Origin: Begonia masoniana
Taxonomy: Eukaryota; Streptophyta; Magnoliopsida; Cucurbitales; Begoniaceae
Reading direction: 5' to 3'
DNA: 64,000 nucleotides
Assembly: GCA_022432975.1 (NCBI GenBank)
Contig: CM039506.1
Location: forward strand, 17,372,121 to 17,436,120
Shown here: positions 1 to 11,322 of the stretch, piece by piece
Layout: each line of letters starts with the position of its first letter
Numbering within the stretch: position 1 is the first letter of the stretch
The notes under the pieces: model-generated
Seen by the model: only the letters and a program-made list of their open reading frames with translations
What the model was told of the DNA's origin: nothing
Database searches by the model: none
Program-made: the position numbers and the translations under genes

Positions 1-1314
1 ATCCAGAAACAAACCAAATCACTGCCCTTTCCAAATTCAGTAAAAACAATGTTTTCAAAATCCAACAGAATACCAATATCAGAAGATTCTCAAAAATGTT
101 TTCAAAGCTTTGAAACCACTATTGTCATAAAGTTTTCAGTAAAACATCTATACTGAACTAGTTACCCTCAACTCAACACCTGCAGCCATGGATTAAACCG
201 CCTCAACAGATGGCCAAACCGATGCCTGAAAATGCTCCTCCAACCAGCCTATTCCTCATGTTGGTCGGTAAACATACCTTCAGTAACTTCTTCACCTACA
301 TCACAAAACTCATCTATTACCCTAATGCTAAGCAAGTAGAGCGATGAATGAAATGGATCAATGAAGCAATAATTTCCCTAAACATGCGGTCTCTACTTTC
401 TCATCTCAGTTGTATCAATTCGTTTTCTGTTGATCCTTCTGTACGATGGGAAAGTGGATCAGTCATTCCCCAAAGCATACATCCTCTGATCTCAATTAAG
501 GGGCGGATTAATTCCCTTAACAGTTAACTGGTCTGATCCCCCTGTAGGATTGGGAAGTGGATCACTTTTCCCAAAACCTCAATCCTCTGTTCTTAGTTAA
601 GGGGCAGATTAATCCCCCTTAACAGTTGTTCTGATCATCCTGCTCACACTTACCATGCGTTTCATGTAAATTCATTTTCGTAATCTTTCAAAAACATGAT
701 GCATGACAACTGAAAAATAAACATACAAAACATACATAAATCCTACTGTTTTGTGATGTAGGCCCGAAGGCACAAACAAACTCTACTTACCTGGATCCCT
801 GGAAATCGCTCGGCTAAATGCTACTTCAGAAGCTCGCTCACCTAAAATCATAATAGTACATATATCAAACTTTCACTAAACTTCACAGAATCAATACAGG
901 AGTTTGAGGAACAAAATTTGAAACCCCACAACTCAGGTATTCTCAATAGTCGCTCAGCCCGAACCTACTCTAAATCACAACATTCTTTGAAACTCCTCAC
1001 ATTGTACTCCCTCAGCTATCTAACTACTAAAATCGCAAGAAAACAAGGAAGGTTTACCTAGGTTGAAGGAGAATCGGGCAGGAGAATCGCCTAGAGATTT
1101 CTGCCGTTCGAGCTGAAGACCGAAAGGGAAAAGAAAATGAGTAGTGGTGGCGGCTACTCTAAACTTTTGCCTTAAATACCTTATAAACTTTCAAATTTGC
1201 CAATTACCCTTATGCCCTTACTTACTCATTCTTCAACCTAACCTACATTATACTAAAATTTCATTCATCGATTATACTTAATAGATTTATCTGTTATTAA
1301 AGTTGGGTGTTACA
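1..1314 (-). mobile_element. Partial LTR A' (reverse orientation), 5' LTR or solo LTR
   Basis: Read on the minus strand this begins TGTAACACCC at 1314 and runs off the left edge of the window, so neither its partner LTR nor its TSD can be seen. It is a diverged relative of the LTR at 3120-5251: the same exon-like and hairpin modules occur in the same order, and the duplicated block rich in TTAAGGGG at about 425-640 matches a duplicated block at 3806-3998. It abuts RNase H coding sequence at 1315 in the middle of the domain, so it most likely inserted into element A. It could be the 5' LTR of an element lying to the left, or a solo LTR. Confidence 0.8.
249..841 (-). other. Candidate spliced mini-ORF module of LTR A'
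   Basis: On the minus strand a TTTTAG acceptor is followed by a 51-nt exon-like segment (841-791) ending CCAG|GTAAGT. A second exon-like segment starts at 295 after GATGTAG and runs to a TAG stop at 251-249. Joined, the two keep one frame with G|GT phase and read into an acidic tail ending in EE. Hairpin GCC-TTCG-GGC lies at 762-771. The strands 748-762 and 295-309 are perfect 15-nt complements. Splicing is inferred, not shown. Confidence 0.5.
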
Positions 1315-3084
1315 GTTGTGGTCTTTGTATTAAAGATTTGGAGGCACTACCTGTATGGACAAACCTGTGAGATATTTTCGGATCATAAAAGTCTGAAATA
1401 CATTTTCACACAAAAAGAACTGAATATGAGGCAACGTAGGTGGTTAGAGTTTGTTAAAGACTATAATTTTGAGATTAAGTACCACCCTGGCAAGGCGAAT
1501 GTAGTGGCTGATGCTTTGAGTAGAGTGACCCCTTTAGTTTCTGCATTGACTCTAGACATACCGGTAGCTTTAGAGACAGAATTCCAAAGATTTAACCTGG
1601 AAGCTGTGTCTAGTGTGTCAGCCATGCTTTCGGCCATATCTTTGAGGCCAACTATTTTGGAGAAAATAAAGGAAGTTCAAATGAATGACACTAAGTGTAA
1701 TAAGTATAAGTTGTGCATAGATTCTACTAACAAGTCGGATTTCAACTGCTCAGCTGATGGAATTCTCAAGTTTCAAAATAGATGGTTTGTTCCGGCTGAT
1801 ACCAAACTTAGGAAGGAAATCCTATCTGAGGCACATTCCTCCAGACTTTCTGTTCATCCTGGTAGTACGAAAATGTACAGAGATCTCAAGCAACATTATT
1901 GGTGGCCAGGTATGAAGAGAAGTGTGGCGGAGTATGTGGAGTCATGTCTGGTCTGCCAGCAAGTCAAAGCTGAACACCAGAGGCCTGCTGGAACATTGCA
2001 ACCCTTACCAGTTCCCGAATGGAAATGGGAACAAATAACTATGGATTTTGTTATAGGATTACCTAGAACAGTAAAAGGTCACGATGCAATTTGGGTAATA
2101 GTTGATCGTTTAACCAAATCAGCTCACTCTCTGCCGATGAAGATAACATACTCGATGGATCAATTGGCTGAGTTGTATGTGCACGAGGTTGTTAGACTGC
2201 ATGGAGTTCCAAGCACCATAGTTTCAGACCGAGACTCCAGATTCACATCTAAGTTTTGGAAAAGTTTGCACAAGGCAATGGGAACACAGCTTAGTTTTAG
2301 CACAGCTTTCCATCCCCATATAGATGGACAATCCGAAAGGACCATTCAAACATTGGAGGATATGCTCCGTGCATGTGTACTTGAATTTCAAGGTTTTTGG
2401 AGTAAGTATATACCATTGATTGAATTCTCATATAATAACAGTTTTCAAGCAATAATAGGCATGGCACCATACGAGGCATTATATGGACGAAAGTGCAGAT
2501 CTCCGTTATATTGGGATGAAGTTGGGGAAGCACAATTGATTGGTCTTGATATTGTGCAGCAGACAGTGGAGAAGATTGCTCTTATTCGACAAAGAATCTT
2601 AACAGCTCAAAGCCGGCAGAAAAGCTATGCAGACAAAAGAAGAAGAGAATTAGAATTTGATGTTGGTAATGAAGTTTTCCTTAAGGTGTCACCTTTCAAA
2701 TGAGTTGTGAGATTTGGAAAAAGAGACAAGTTGAACCCCAGATATATTGGACCCTTCCAAATCGTGAAGAGAATTGGGAAGTCGGCATATCAACTTCAGT
2801 TACCAGCCTCCTTGGAGGGAGTTCATGATGTGTTTCATGTTTCCGTGCTAAAGAAATGTGTTAGAGATCCTTCACAGATTATGGAACAGCAGAACATTGA
2901 AGTCCTTCCTACTCTTGCTTATGAGGAGAAACCAGTAAGGATCTTAGATTATGCAGTAAAGGTATTACGCAACAGAGAAGTTCCACTGGTAAAAGTCTTA
3001 TGGCATAACCAGAGCGTTGAGGAGACAACTTGGGAACGCCAGCAGGACATGATGGACCAATATCCAGAACTATTCAGGTACTGA
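1315..3084 (+). pseudogene. pol: Element A pol remnant: RNase H (C-terminal part), integrase, chromodomain-like tail
   Basis: This is the distal part of a Ty3/gypsy polyprotein, cut at its 5' side by LTR A'. It opens inside RNase H (KIWRHYLYG, then FSDHKSLKY and the closing DALSR), so the first RNase H catalytic residues are absent. Integrase follows with the HHCC zinc finger (H..H, then CLVCQQ), the first catalytic Asp in TMDFVIGLP, the second in VSDRD, and the Glu in GQSERT. A TGA at 2701-2703, just after KVSPFK, interrupts the frame. The same frame resumes at 2704 through the GPFQIVKRIG region to a chromodomain-like segment (KVLW, TWERQQD) and stops at 3082-3084. Gag, protease and RT lie outside the window or are lost. 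The polypurine tract and 3' LTR follow directly. Confidence 0.9.
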
Positions 3085-3106
3085 ATTTTGAGGACAAAAT
3101 TCTTTT

Positions 3107-3118
3107 AAGGAGGGTAGA
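3107..3118 (+). other. Polypurine tract of element A
   Basis: The run AAGGAGGGTAGA lies immediately before the LTR start TGTAACACCC. This is the expected position and composition for the plus-strand primer of an LTR retrotransposon. Confidence 0.85.
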
Positions 3119-3602
3119 TTGTAACACCCGGTTTCCGTTAACCAATTTACCTTTTTCCATTTATAGAGAATGTTTTATAATTGAAATATGGGTGATTTAG
3201 TGATTAGGTTAACAAGTGATTGAGCAAGGACAAAATGGTAAATTGCTGTGGATAAAGCATTTAAGGGAGGGTTTAATGAGATTTAGCCGCCACTGTTCCC
3301 TCATTTTCCTCTTTGGGTTTTCAGCTCAAGCAGTCGAGCTCTCTAGGCGACTTTCCCTCGCCCGATTCTCCTTCAAACTAGGTAAGTTTTCCTTTCGTTA
3401 CCTTGAGATTTTAGTGGCTATATAGCAGAGAGAGTACAATGCGTGTATTTTTGTAAGGCTGCGAGTGTGTTGAGTTCGGGTTTAGTGTTGAGAATGTTCG
3501 ATAACCAGAGTTTCCAAACTAGCTCCTTAGGTTTCTGAACGATATAAGGTTAAGGTTAGTGATGATCTAATCAGTACTCTGCTTATGACATTAGGTGTAC
3601 AG

Positions 3603-4178
3603 AGCTTCCCGAGTAGTGGTAACCGAACAATTTCCAGGAATCCAGGTAAGTAAAGTATGCATGCGCCTTCGGGCCTACATCACAAAACAGTAGGGTTGTG
3701 CATTTTGTGAATGATTTTGTATGTCATGCATCATGTTTTTGAAAGACTACGAAAATGAATTTCCATGTAAGAATGGTAAGGTATGAACTGAATGTGACAG
3801 ACAAACTATTAAGGGAACTAATCCGCCCCTTAATCGAGTAGAGGATGTATGACATTGGGAGAATTGATCCCACTCCCAAGGGAACCATGGGATCAGATCA
3901 GCTATTAAGGGAATTCATCCGCCACTTAATCGAGTAGAGGATGTATGACATTGAGAGAATTGATCCCACTCCCAAGGGAACCAAGGGATTAGATCAGTTT
4001 ATGAACGTATGTGTATGCAACTGAGATGAGAAAGTAGAAATTGCATGTTTAGGAATTTATGTTTCAGCAATGCATTTCATTACTGCTTTACTTACATAGC
4101 ATTAGGCTAATAGATGAGTTTTGTGATGTAGGTGTTGAGGATACTACAGGTGAATTCTCTGAGTTCATTGAGGAATAG
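3603..4178 (+). other. Candidate spliced mini-ORF and structured intron in LTR A
   Basis: An acceptor-like GTGTACAG precedes a 43-nt exon-like segment (3603-3645) ending CCAG|GTAAGT. A second segment begins at 4132 after GATGTAG and stays open to a TAG stop at 4176-4178. The joined frame has no stop and ends in an acidic tail (SEFIEE). The 486-nt intervening part holds hairpin GCC-TTCG-GGC (3665-3674), hairpin TAGC-ATTAG-GCTA (4097-4109), and 15-nt strands 3674-3688 and 4118-4132 that are perfect reverse complements. No initiating ATG was identified. Splicing is inferred. Confidence 0.55.
3806..3998 (+). repeat. 96-bp tandem duplication in LTR A
   Basis: Two copies with a period of 96 bases start at CTATTAAGGG (3806 and 3902). 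They differ by only a few substitutions. Related duplicated blocks lie in LTR A' at about 425-640. Confidence 0.85.
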
Positions 4179-4579
4179 GCAGGCTGGAGGAGCACATTCA
4201 TGTTTCGGCTTGGTAAACTGATGAGGCGGGTTAACTGGTGTCATTGGTCTGAAGGTTTAGATGTAAATGTTTCAATTTGAGCATGTTGAGTTTTTATAAC
4301 AGTAGTGATTTCAACAGTAGTGATTTCAATGTTCTGAATACTTTTTCGAGATTTTCCAGTTAATAGTATTTTGTCGGGATTAACGTTGGTGCTCACTGGA
4401 ATTTTTAGTAACGTAATGGGTTGAAATGTTTTTGAATGGTTTCAGTGAAGCAAGTAAATTCTTTTCTGTAAGTTAAGTTGTTGTTCTGTTGTCTATCGGA
4501 AGATGTCTTCAGTGGAGGCTATCGGATGAAATAGAACAAACTTTGTCGTTTAGTGATCGGTATATGTAACTTGTTTTTA

Positions 4580-4803
4580 TCGGAAGGTGTAGGTTTAAGT
4601 TTATCGGATGATGTATCAGTAAACTCATCGGCAGATGCGTGCTGACGTCATCGGAAGGTGTAGGTTTAAGTTTATCGGATGATGTATCAGTAAACTCATC
4701 GGTAGATGCGTGCTGACGTCATCGGAAGGTGTAGGTTTAAGTCTATCGGATGATGTCTCAGTAAATCCATCGGCAGATGCGTGCTGACGTCATCGGAAGG
4801 TGT
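4580..4803 (+). repeat. 71-bp tandem repeat with TGACGTCA palindromes
   Basis: TCGGAAGGTGTAGG recurs at 4580, 4651, 4722 and 4793, giving three full 71-bp units and a partial fourth. Each unit ends in GCTGACGTCA. A further TGACGTCA lies at 4875. TGACG is the core bound by plant TGA-type bZIP factors, so this may act as an enhancer. That function is inferred. Confidence 0.85.
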
Positions 4804-5251
4804 AGAGAGTATTTTATCGTTTAGTGACCGGTGGATGTAGGACAAAGTCAATCAGATGAAGGAAATCATCTGGCTGACGTCATCGGAAGATGTAGAGTGC
4901 ATTTTGTCGTTTTGCCACCGGATGATGCCTTCCATTTTCTGCCTCAGCCCCTTTTTGTTGACTTTGTTCAGCGGGCGATGCGTTTGACTTTTGAAACTCA
5001 TGAAGTGTTTTGCGATTTAATCCTTTATTCCTTTTGCCGATTATCCCCAAAATTTTAACTAAGTGTTTAAGCATTGTACATTAGGCTTGTTTAACTTGAT
5101 TCTTACTTAAACGATTTCTGCTGCAAGTTTCGAATATTATTGTTTTGGAGATTCCGCTCATGTCAAGTTTTCAAAAAAAAATATGATTGAAATTTTAGTC
5201 ACGTACGAGTATGGTGTGACGAACCGGGTTCAGATAACTCGGGGCGTTACA

Positions 5252-7299
5252 TATAAACATCGTCTGATTATGTGGACGATAACCTCGTCCGATTATGTGG
5301 ACGAATGAGTTGCAACCCAAGAGAAATTGAATATCGACCGATCTCTTTACAGAGGCCACGTCGACCGAAGAAACCCGAGAGAAATTAAGTTATCTATTTT
5401 ATGAACATCGACCGATTTCTTTACAGAAGCCACGTCGACCGATGAAACCCGAGAGGAATGAAATGCCAAACTAGGTGATGGGCGTTGACCGAAAATGCCT
5501 GAGTCTATTCTCTCCCGATTGATGAACGAATGAAAAGGGAAATGAAAATGAAAATTGTACGAGAATAGACGAGGGTAAAAAGTTCAAATTTTACGAGAGT
5601 TTTAGGAATAGTACAAGGGTAAATTAAGGGTCGTCACATAGTTGTTGTGTAGAAAGTAGCCGTTGGAGAGGCTCGCGCCTCGGCCACGTCTGCGCGGTCA
5701 TCACAACACTGATGTTGTGCGCGCCCAGGTAGTAACTTATTACTTGCATGCGCTAGCTGTTGCCCCGCTCGCGCGCTGCCTGATGAATTAGTGCTTCTGA
5801 CGATGATGCGCGTGTGCCTACTGATGTTGTGCACGTGCATGTTGCTACATGTATTGATTGGTGTGCGCCCAAGTTGTATATCGTGCACGCGCCTGCTTGC
5901 TTGTGCGTGTTCGTGCTGCTATTTTCCTTTGTGTGCGCCAGGTGCTCGACTAAATGCCTCTTCCATCTAGCTCATGTGAGCATCTTCTTTCGGCCGTGTG
6001 TGCCTTCCTTCCATTCGTGCGTGCCTCACTGCTGATTGCCTCCTCTCATGCGCGTCATTCCTCTTTCTAAGCTTTTAATCCATGTTTTAAGATGGACTTT
6101 ACCTAAAAAGGAAGCACAAACCAGATAAAAATGATAATGTTTAAAATACATACTTGGTGTTTGTGCTTGACGGTTGGGGATCGTAGGCACATCAAGATAG
6201 ATTTCATTTTTACTTGGATTCTAGATAGTTTTAGATATTTGGTGATTTGGTTACGATTTGATAGATTGAAGTGAATAATGGATATTTTTTTATGAAAATT
6301 TAATATTGAATTGTGAAAAATAATGCGTTACGGTATATATTGAAATGTTGTTTAAATTAGATTTATATTGAATTGTTAAACGTAGCATTTGAAAACTACA
6401 TTTTATATTGAATTGAACGCATTGATTTAAAAGGGTGGGTTGAGTTGCATTAATTTAAACAAGCATAGCATTGCTTTATAACTGTTTTTAAAGCATGCAT
6501 TTAAGAAGGAGAAAGTTGGAAGTCGTGGTAACATAAGAACTCATTGGACTGGACTTGACTCTTCGTGTGCGATAAGTATGACTATGAAAATAATTTGGAG
6601 ATTAACTATGTGTCATCCTTGGGTTGAAAATCTCTATATCTCGCGGGGAAGCAATGTGTGGGTACTATAGCCTTACGGGTGAAAGCCCAGAAACTTGTAG
6701 GGTTGTGTGATGGTCATATGCATTAATTAGAGTGGATTACATTTTTGACATATCAATTTGAATGTTAAAAGATTGCATTGAATGTTTTTTGAAAAAATGA
6801 CTTTAAATCATGAAATATTTATTTTAAATTGCATGAGATTTATCTATTTGTTGATAATGGTTTTAAACTATGGTTAATGACATGAATTTTTAAATGGTTC
6901 GAATACGAACATGCATACATTTTTATATAAATGACATTAATTTCAAATCAAATAATTGATTTAAAAAAGAATCAATGTTAGGTGGAGGATGGAGTATGAT
7001 CTTAGATAATGTGGATAGAATCTGGATTAGCTATTCTAACTGCTAGATTTATATGCTGGGCGTAAAACTCATTATGTGGATTATCTATATTTTTCAGATA
7101 ACGAGATCGTTTACCGAAACGAAAAAGCAATGGCAACATAAAGAACTAGAAGAGGCATAGGATAAACCATCGAGATAGATGATTTTATTTTGTATGGGGA
7201 CCGGGATAGGCAGTTTAGAAATCTTATAAACTCTTTTTGAACGGTCACATGTGTGTGATATTATTATAACTGTGTTGTAGCTTCCTTAGAGACTCTGAT
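5252..7299. other. Degenerate, gene-free stretch; probable old LTR relics
   Basis: No supported gene. A two-copy repeat with a period of about 74 bases occurs at 5333-5480 (ATCGACCG at 5333 and 5407). GGGTCGTCACA at 5628-5638 resembles the reverse of an LTR start (TGTGACGACCC). A GC-rich segment (5640-6070, many GCGC) is followed by AT-rich sequence with LTR-like phrases around 6520-6720 and 7000-7250. I could not pair any termini, so no element is called. Confidence 0.4.
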
Positions 7300-7515
7300 G
7301 TGTATATATATATAAACTGTTTGGAAACATTTTATTTTAAGATGTCAGGTACAAGGAGGATGAGTTTAGATAAAAATACAAACGTATCCATGCAAATTGA
7401 AAACTTGATATACATTTTCCACCTCGGGAATCCTGATCGTCGGAGCTCATCGGGTCGGGTCCTGGCACAGTCAAACTTCCCTTCAACCCATAAAAGAGCT
7501 GAAATAGTATTCCAG

Positions 7516-7654
7516 AAAGCATACCCAGTTGAAAAAATGAGTATGACAGAGTTAGAAGAACTTGAGCAACCTGAAGAACCAAAATTAAAAGATGATTTTA
7601 AAAGCATACCCAGTTGAAAAAATGAGTATGACAGAGTTAGAAGAACTTGAGCAA
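7516..7654. repeat. Perfect 54-bp direct repeat, period 85
   Basis: 7516-7569 and 7601-7654 are identical over 54 bases, from AAAGCATACC to CTTGAGCAA. The copies lie in a weakly coding-looking stretch that starts near 7342 (Met-Ser-Gly-Thr-Arg-Arg). I do not recognise the peptide, and the duplication moves the reading frame by one base (85 is not a multiple of three). It may be a broken exon, or chance. Confidence 0.85.
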
Positions 7655-10600
7655 GTGTCATATACAGAACCGCCATGCCAGAAAAGCTTTGAGATTTTGC
7701 TCTTCATAGATTACATGTGGGTGATTGTGACCTAAACGAGGACAACCGCAGAGGTTATCCTCACTCAACCGCAGTGTATTTAACAGAACGTAAATGACAA
7801 AGGTTGACTTGTTTCTTGAAAATAATTTAAGTTTTGATTTGTACTCAAACATAGTTTAAGGTTCATTTTATCCCTCACTCCATAGTTTAAGATTTTTTTT
7901 AGACTTTTTATTTTATTTTTATTTTTATTTTTATCATCAACTCTTTCTAGGTTATTTAGTTTAGAGTGATTTACTTTTTGACTTTTGACTAAATAAGGAG
8001 ATGTTAATTAACTGTACAAGATTGTTGGTTAATGAAATATTGACTATAAAATATTTTGTTTTGGAAAAATCCACCAATTTTATATTCATCAAAGTTTTGA
8101 GTAAATTTTGTGTTATTAAGTGTCAATTTGTTATGCATTGACTCGAATTGTCGTAATTCATGAATATTCGGTCACGTGTGATTTTTAGGTCAAAAAAGTT
8201 GGAAGTTAGCTCGTAGTTCAAATCCCAAAATGAAGTTAGGCAAGTTACCTTGGAATTTTTTTTGGGATAACGTTTAAATTTTTGCCAAATTGGAATCCAA
8301 AGATTTATTTAATATATTATATGATATCATATATTATATAATATAATAAGTACAATAAAATAATTAAGTTTTTGAGATAAATTTTTTTTATAAAAAGAGA
8401 GGGACACTCCCCTCCTCTTTTGAAGGAAATGACCTAACTACCCATGCATAAGGATACTGAATCTTCATTCAGCCAAACAATAATGAGAAGTGCATCTTCT
8501 TTTGTATGTTAAACGTGATATTATTTCTTTATGTATTTAGTTGCAAAAGAAATACATTTACTATTCTATTATTTCCTTTGCGATTGAACACCTATAACTT
8601 CTTAGTCTTTATTTCTTTGCTTATTTTTGCTTTTAATTATGTTGTTAGATTAATAATTTATGTCTTATCTTCCTCGAGTCTTTCATCTTCTTGCATACAA
8701 CGAGAAAGAAATTCATTACTAGTTTATTTCTAATTTTGATAGTCATGGCTAACCTTAAACTTTCTTTAATTGTGAATGAAGAGATGTCAAAATGCAATGC
8801 ACGAGCAAGTCCTTAGAAAACTCTTACGGATGTCCCGTTTGTTTTAAAATAATGTGAGATGTTTTCATAATGTACTCATTTATGTTCCTTGTCATAATTT
8901 AGTGAGACAAAACTTGTAAAAACACACTTGTCTTAAACTTTCATTTTCAGAAGAAAAAAAAAAGTTTTTATTTTTTGAAGAAACATCTAGGTATTGCTTC
9001 GTTGTGACATATTGCCCCTAAAAGTTTGTGTTCTCAACGATCAATAGATTCGTGTGATTTGAATGATTTGAACCTTTTCAGCTCTTTTTTTTTTTTTATC
9101 ATTCAGGCTCTTGTCAAACGATTGAGAGCTCGTTCATTAATTAATGCAAAAATAGAACCATGCAAACGAAAATAGTCTTAATATATTCTTTCCAAATCTT
9201 TTAGTTTGTGCCTAATAAGCACTTGAAGACACTCAATATTTGCATATAAGTAACCGTAGATTCATTTTCATACGTATATCATAATTAATTAATAAATTCA
9301 AAGAAGAATGGACCTATCACAAAATATTTAACATAATATTTACATTTAGTCTTTAACAAAATATTTACATTTAGTCTTTATAGAATACTAACTTGTCAAT
9401 AGTAATCTTGGTGTAGCAATCAAATATTGATAATAAATCTGGTCAAATAAAAAATTTATCTTCTGACTAACTTATTACTCACATGAAAATTTTATAATTG
9501 TTAGATATTTATTATTGGTACTGTAGAAGGGACTTGGCCAAATATTGAGCTGATCAATACCCACATGATTCACTTACTCAACCATCTTTTAAATGAATTA
9601 GGTTAGGCAAGGGAAGCTATTTTAAGTAACATGTTACTTCAATAAAACTAAAGGTCAGATAACCAAATAAATTAGATATATCAAAATTTGAATTTAAAAA
9701 TTGCAAAAATTATCTTTAAACTCGAAAGTTACATCACGACATCGACCATGCAAGCTACAATGTTGCCTCCTTTGGGCAAGCAGTGTTTGAAACACAATTG
9801 GAGATGTCCCAAAGTTTGAATTTCCATGTTATGGCCACATGCATAGAATGTGCAGTGTCGCGGCACCCAATCCGTAATGTGGAGGTATTGCGCACAAAAT
9901 GGTCAGCAATGTGACCCCTCCTTCCTTTTGCATTGCGGCGGTCTATATAAAAGACGTAGCACTTCAGCGCCTTTATCGTGATGTTGTAGTACTGGAAACA
10001 GAAACCCTAGCGCCACGCGTCTTTCTTTTTGCATGGTGGTGTTGCACATAAAATACACAACGTCATGACACTTATTTCTTAAAGCCTCAATGCCTCGCCC
10101 CATCAAAAACGTTTTCATGAAAAGTTTTAAACACTGCAAAATTCTGAATTATAATCCAAATTTCATTAGCTAACACACAAAAATACAAAATTTAAATATC
10201 CGACGACAATTTTGATTTTAGTGTAAATTTATAATAAAAGTTAGAACTTTCAATTCCAAATATCAAGTCTAAAATATCACAGTCCATAAAATAAATCCAA
10301 GTAAAAAGATAACCCAAAAATTCTAGATTAAGAGGCACGAATTTAACCTAAATTGGATCTAAATCAAAACTATAATCCAAATATTCTAAAGATTAAAAAA
10401 TGACAAATTTTTTTAAACGTAAATCAGATCCAAAATCAAAAAAACGTATTCTGCAAAATTTCATAGATTAAAGAAAATGAATTTTTAACCTAATCCTAAA
10501 GATTTAACATAATGGGGGCTTTGATAAAATTTGTTTAATTATAACATGTAATATTGATTCTTTATAATCACAAAACTGTAATGGTTATGTTATTGTCATT

Positions 10601-10744
10601 GAAGTAAACTAGACGTGGATTCTACCTAAATTCATAAAATCGCTTTAGAATATAGATTCTGAAACTTGTCTACCATTCTAGAATCGATTGTCACAATCTT
10701 TTAAGTAGAAATAATTTTTTTAGATAAAATATTCAATCTCTGTA
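7655..10744. other. AT-rich intergenic DNA without recognisable genes
   Basis: No supported coding region. A TA-rich palindromic tract occurs at about 8310-8350. Around 9900-10090 there is a diverged two-copy motif (CTTCCTTTTGCATTGCGG near 9930 and CTTTCTTTTTGCATGG near 10020, each followed by a TATAAAA/CATAAAA-like stretch), perhaps a DNA-transposon relic. Nothing else could be assigned. Confidence 0.5.
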
Positions 10745-10749
10745 TTCTC

Positions 10750-11072
10750 TGTTAACATATGTGAGAGGATAGAATCATCTCCAAAAGCTAGCTCGATGGG
10801 AGAGAGAATATCCCTCACATATATACAAAGCGCAGGCTCATCCAATAGGCAATGTGGGACAAACACAAATATCAATACCCGCCCTCACGCATACCGTGCC
10901 TGGTCCGGGTCCAATTCCTACCATCGTCTAACTCTGATACCATGTTAACATATGTGAAAAGGTAGAACTCATCCCCAAAAGCTAGCTCGAGGGGAGAGGG
11001 AATCCCCCTCACACATATACAAAGCGCAGGCTCATCCAATAGGTGATGTGAGACAAAGAATATTATCAATAT
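10750..11072 (-). mobile_element. TRIM-like miniature LTR retrotransposon
   Basis: Two direct repeats of about 112-130 bp (10750 to about 10872, and 10943 to about 11072) flank an internal segment of only about 70-80 bp. On the minus strand the right copy ends CATATGTTAACA and is followed at once by TGGTATCAGAG (10942-10932), an initiator-Met tRNA primer-binding site. A purine-rich GTGAGGGCGGG lies just before the left copy. TTCTC flanks both sides (10745-10749 and 11073-11077) if the right copy ends at 11072; the 5' terminus is then not a clean TG, so the exact edge is uncertain. There is no coding capacity, as expected for TRIMs. Confidence 0.65.
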
Positions 11073-11077
11073 TTCTC

Positions 11078-11322
11078 TAATCTAACAGGAGATGACAGAT
11101 TGAACTGATTGTGACCTAGCATAGTATCTATAACTTATCTATGAGACTTTAGTTTAGCCTATTACCGAACTTAAGCTTAAACAACTTGTATTTATACATT
11201 CTAAGTCTCATATTTTATTATATATGTCAAGCTCAACAAGTATGAGTAAGATTTTATGATGTTCGATGTACAATTATTATTAAATATATGAGTTCATCAA
11301 ATAATTATTAAGTGATATCTAA
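11078..11322. other. AT-rich spacer before element B
   Basis: Short AT-rich stretch between the TRIM-like element and the element B target-site duplication. Nothing recognised. Confidence 0.5.

Larger units (their letters stand above)
3120..5251 (+). mobile_element. 3' LTR of element A
   Basis: About 2.1 kb from TGTAACACCC, right after the polypurine tract, to CGGGGCGTTACA. The base after it begins unrelated sequence (TATAA). The 5' LTR lies beyond the left edge, so the TSD cannot be tested. It contains a 96-bp duplication (3806-3998), a 71-bp tandem repeat (4580-4803), four exact TGACGTCA palindromes (4643, 4714, 4785, 4875) and the exon-like/hairpin module at 3603-4178. Confidence 0.85.

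Noticed and set aside
1..5251. A' (1-1314) and A (3120-5251) as the two LTRs of one element
   Set aside because: They are in opposite orientation and clearly diverged, while LTRs of one element are direct repeats.
5814..6035. Cys-rich 73-codon frame with a signal-peptide-like look
   Set aside because: It lies in a GC-rich degenerate stretch, is open only by composition, and has no family match I can name.
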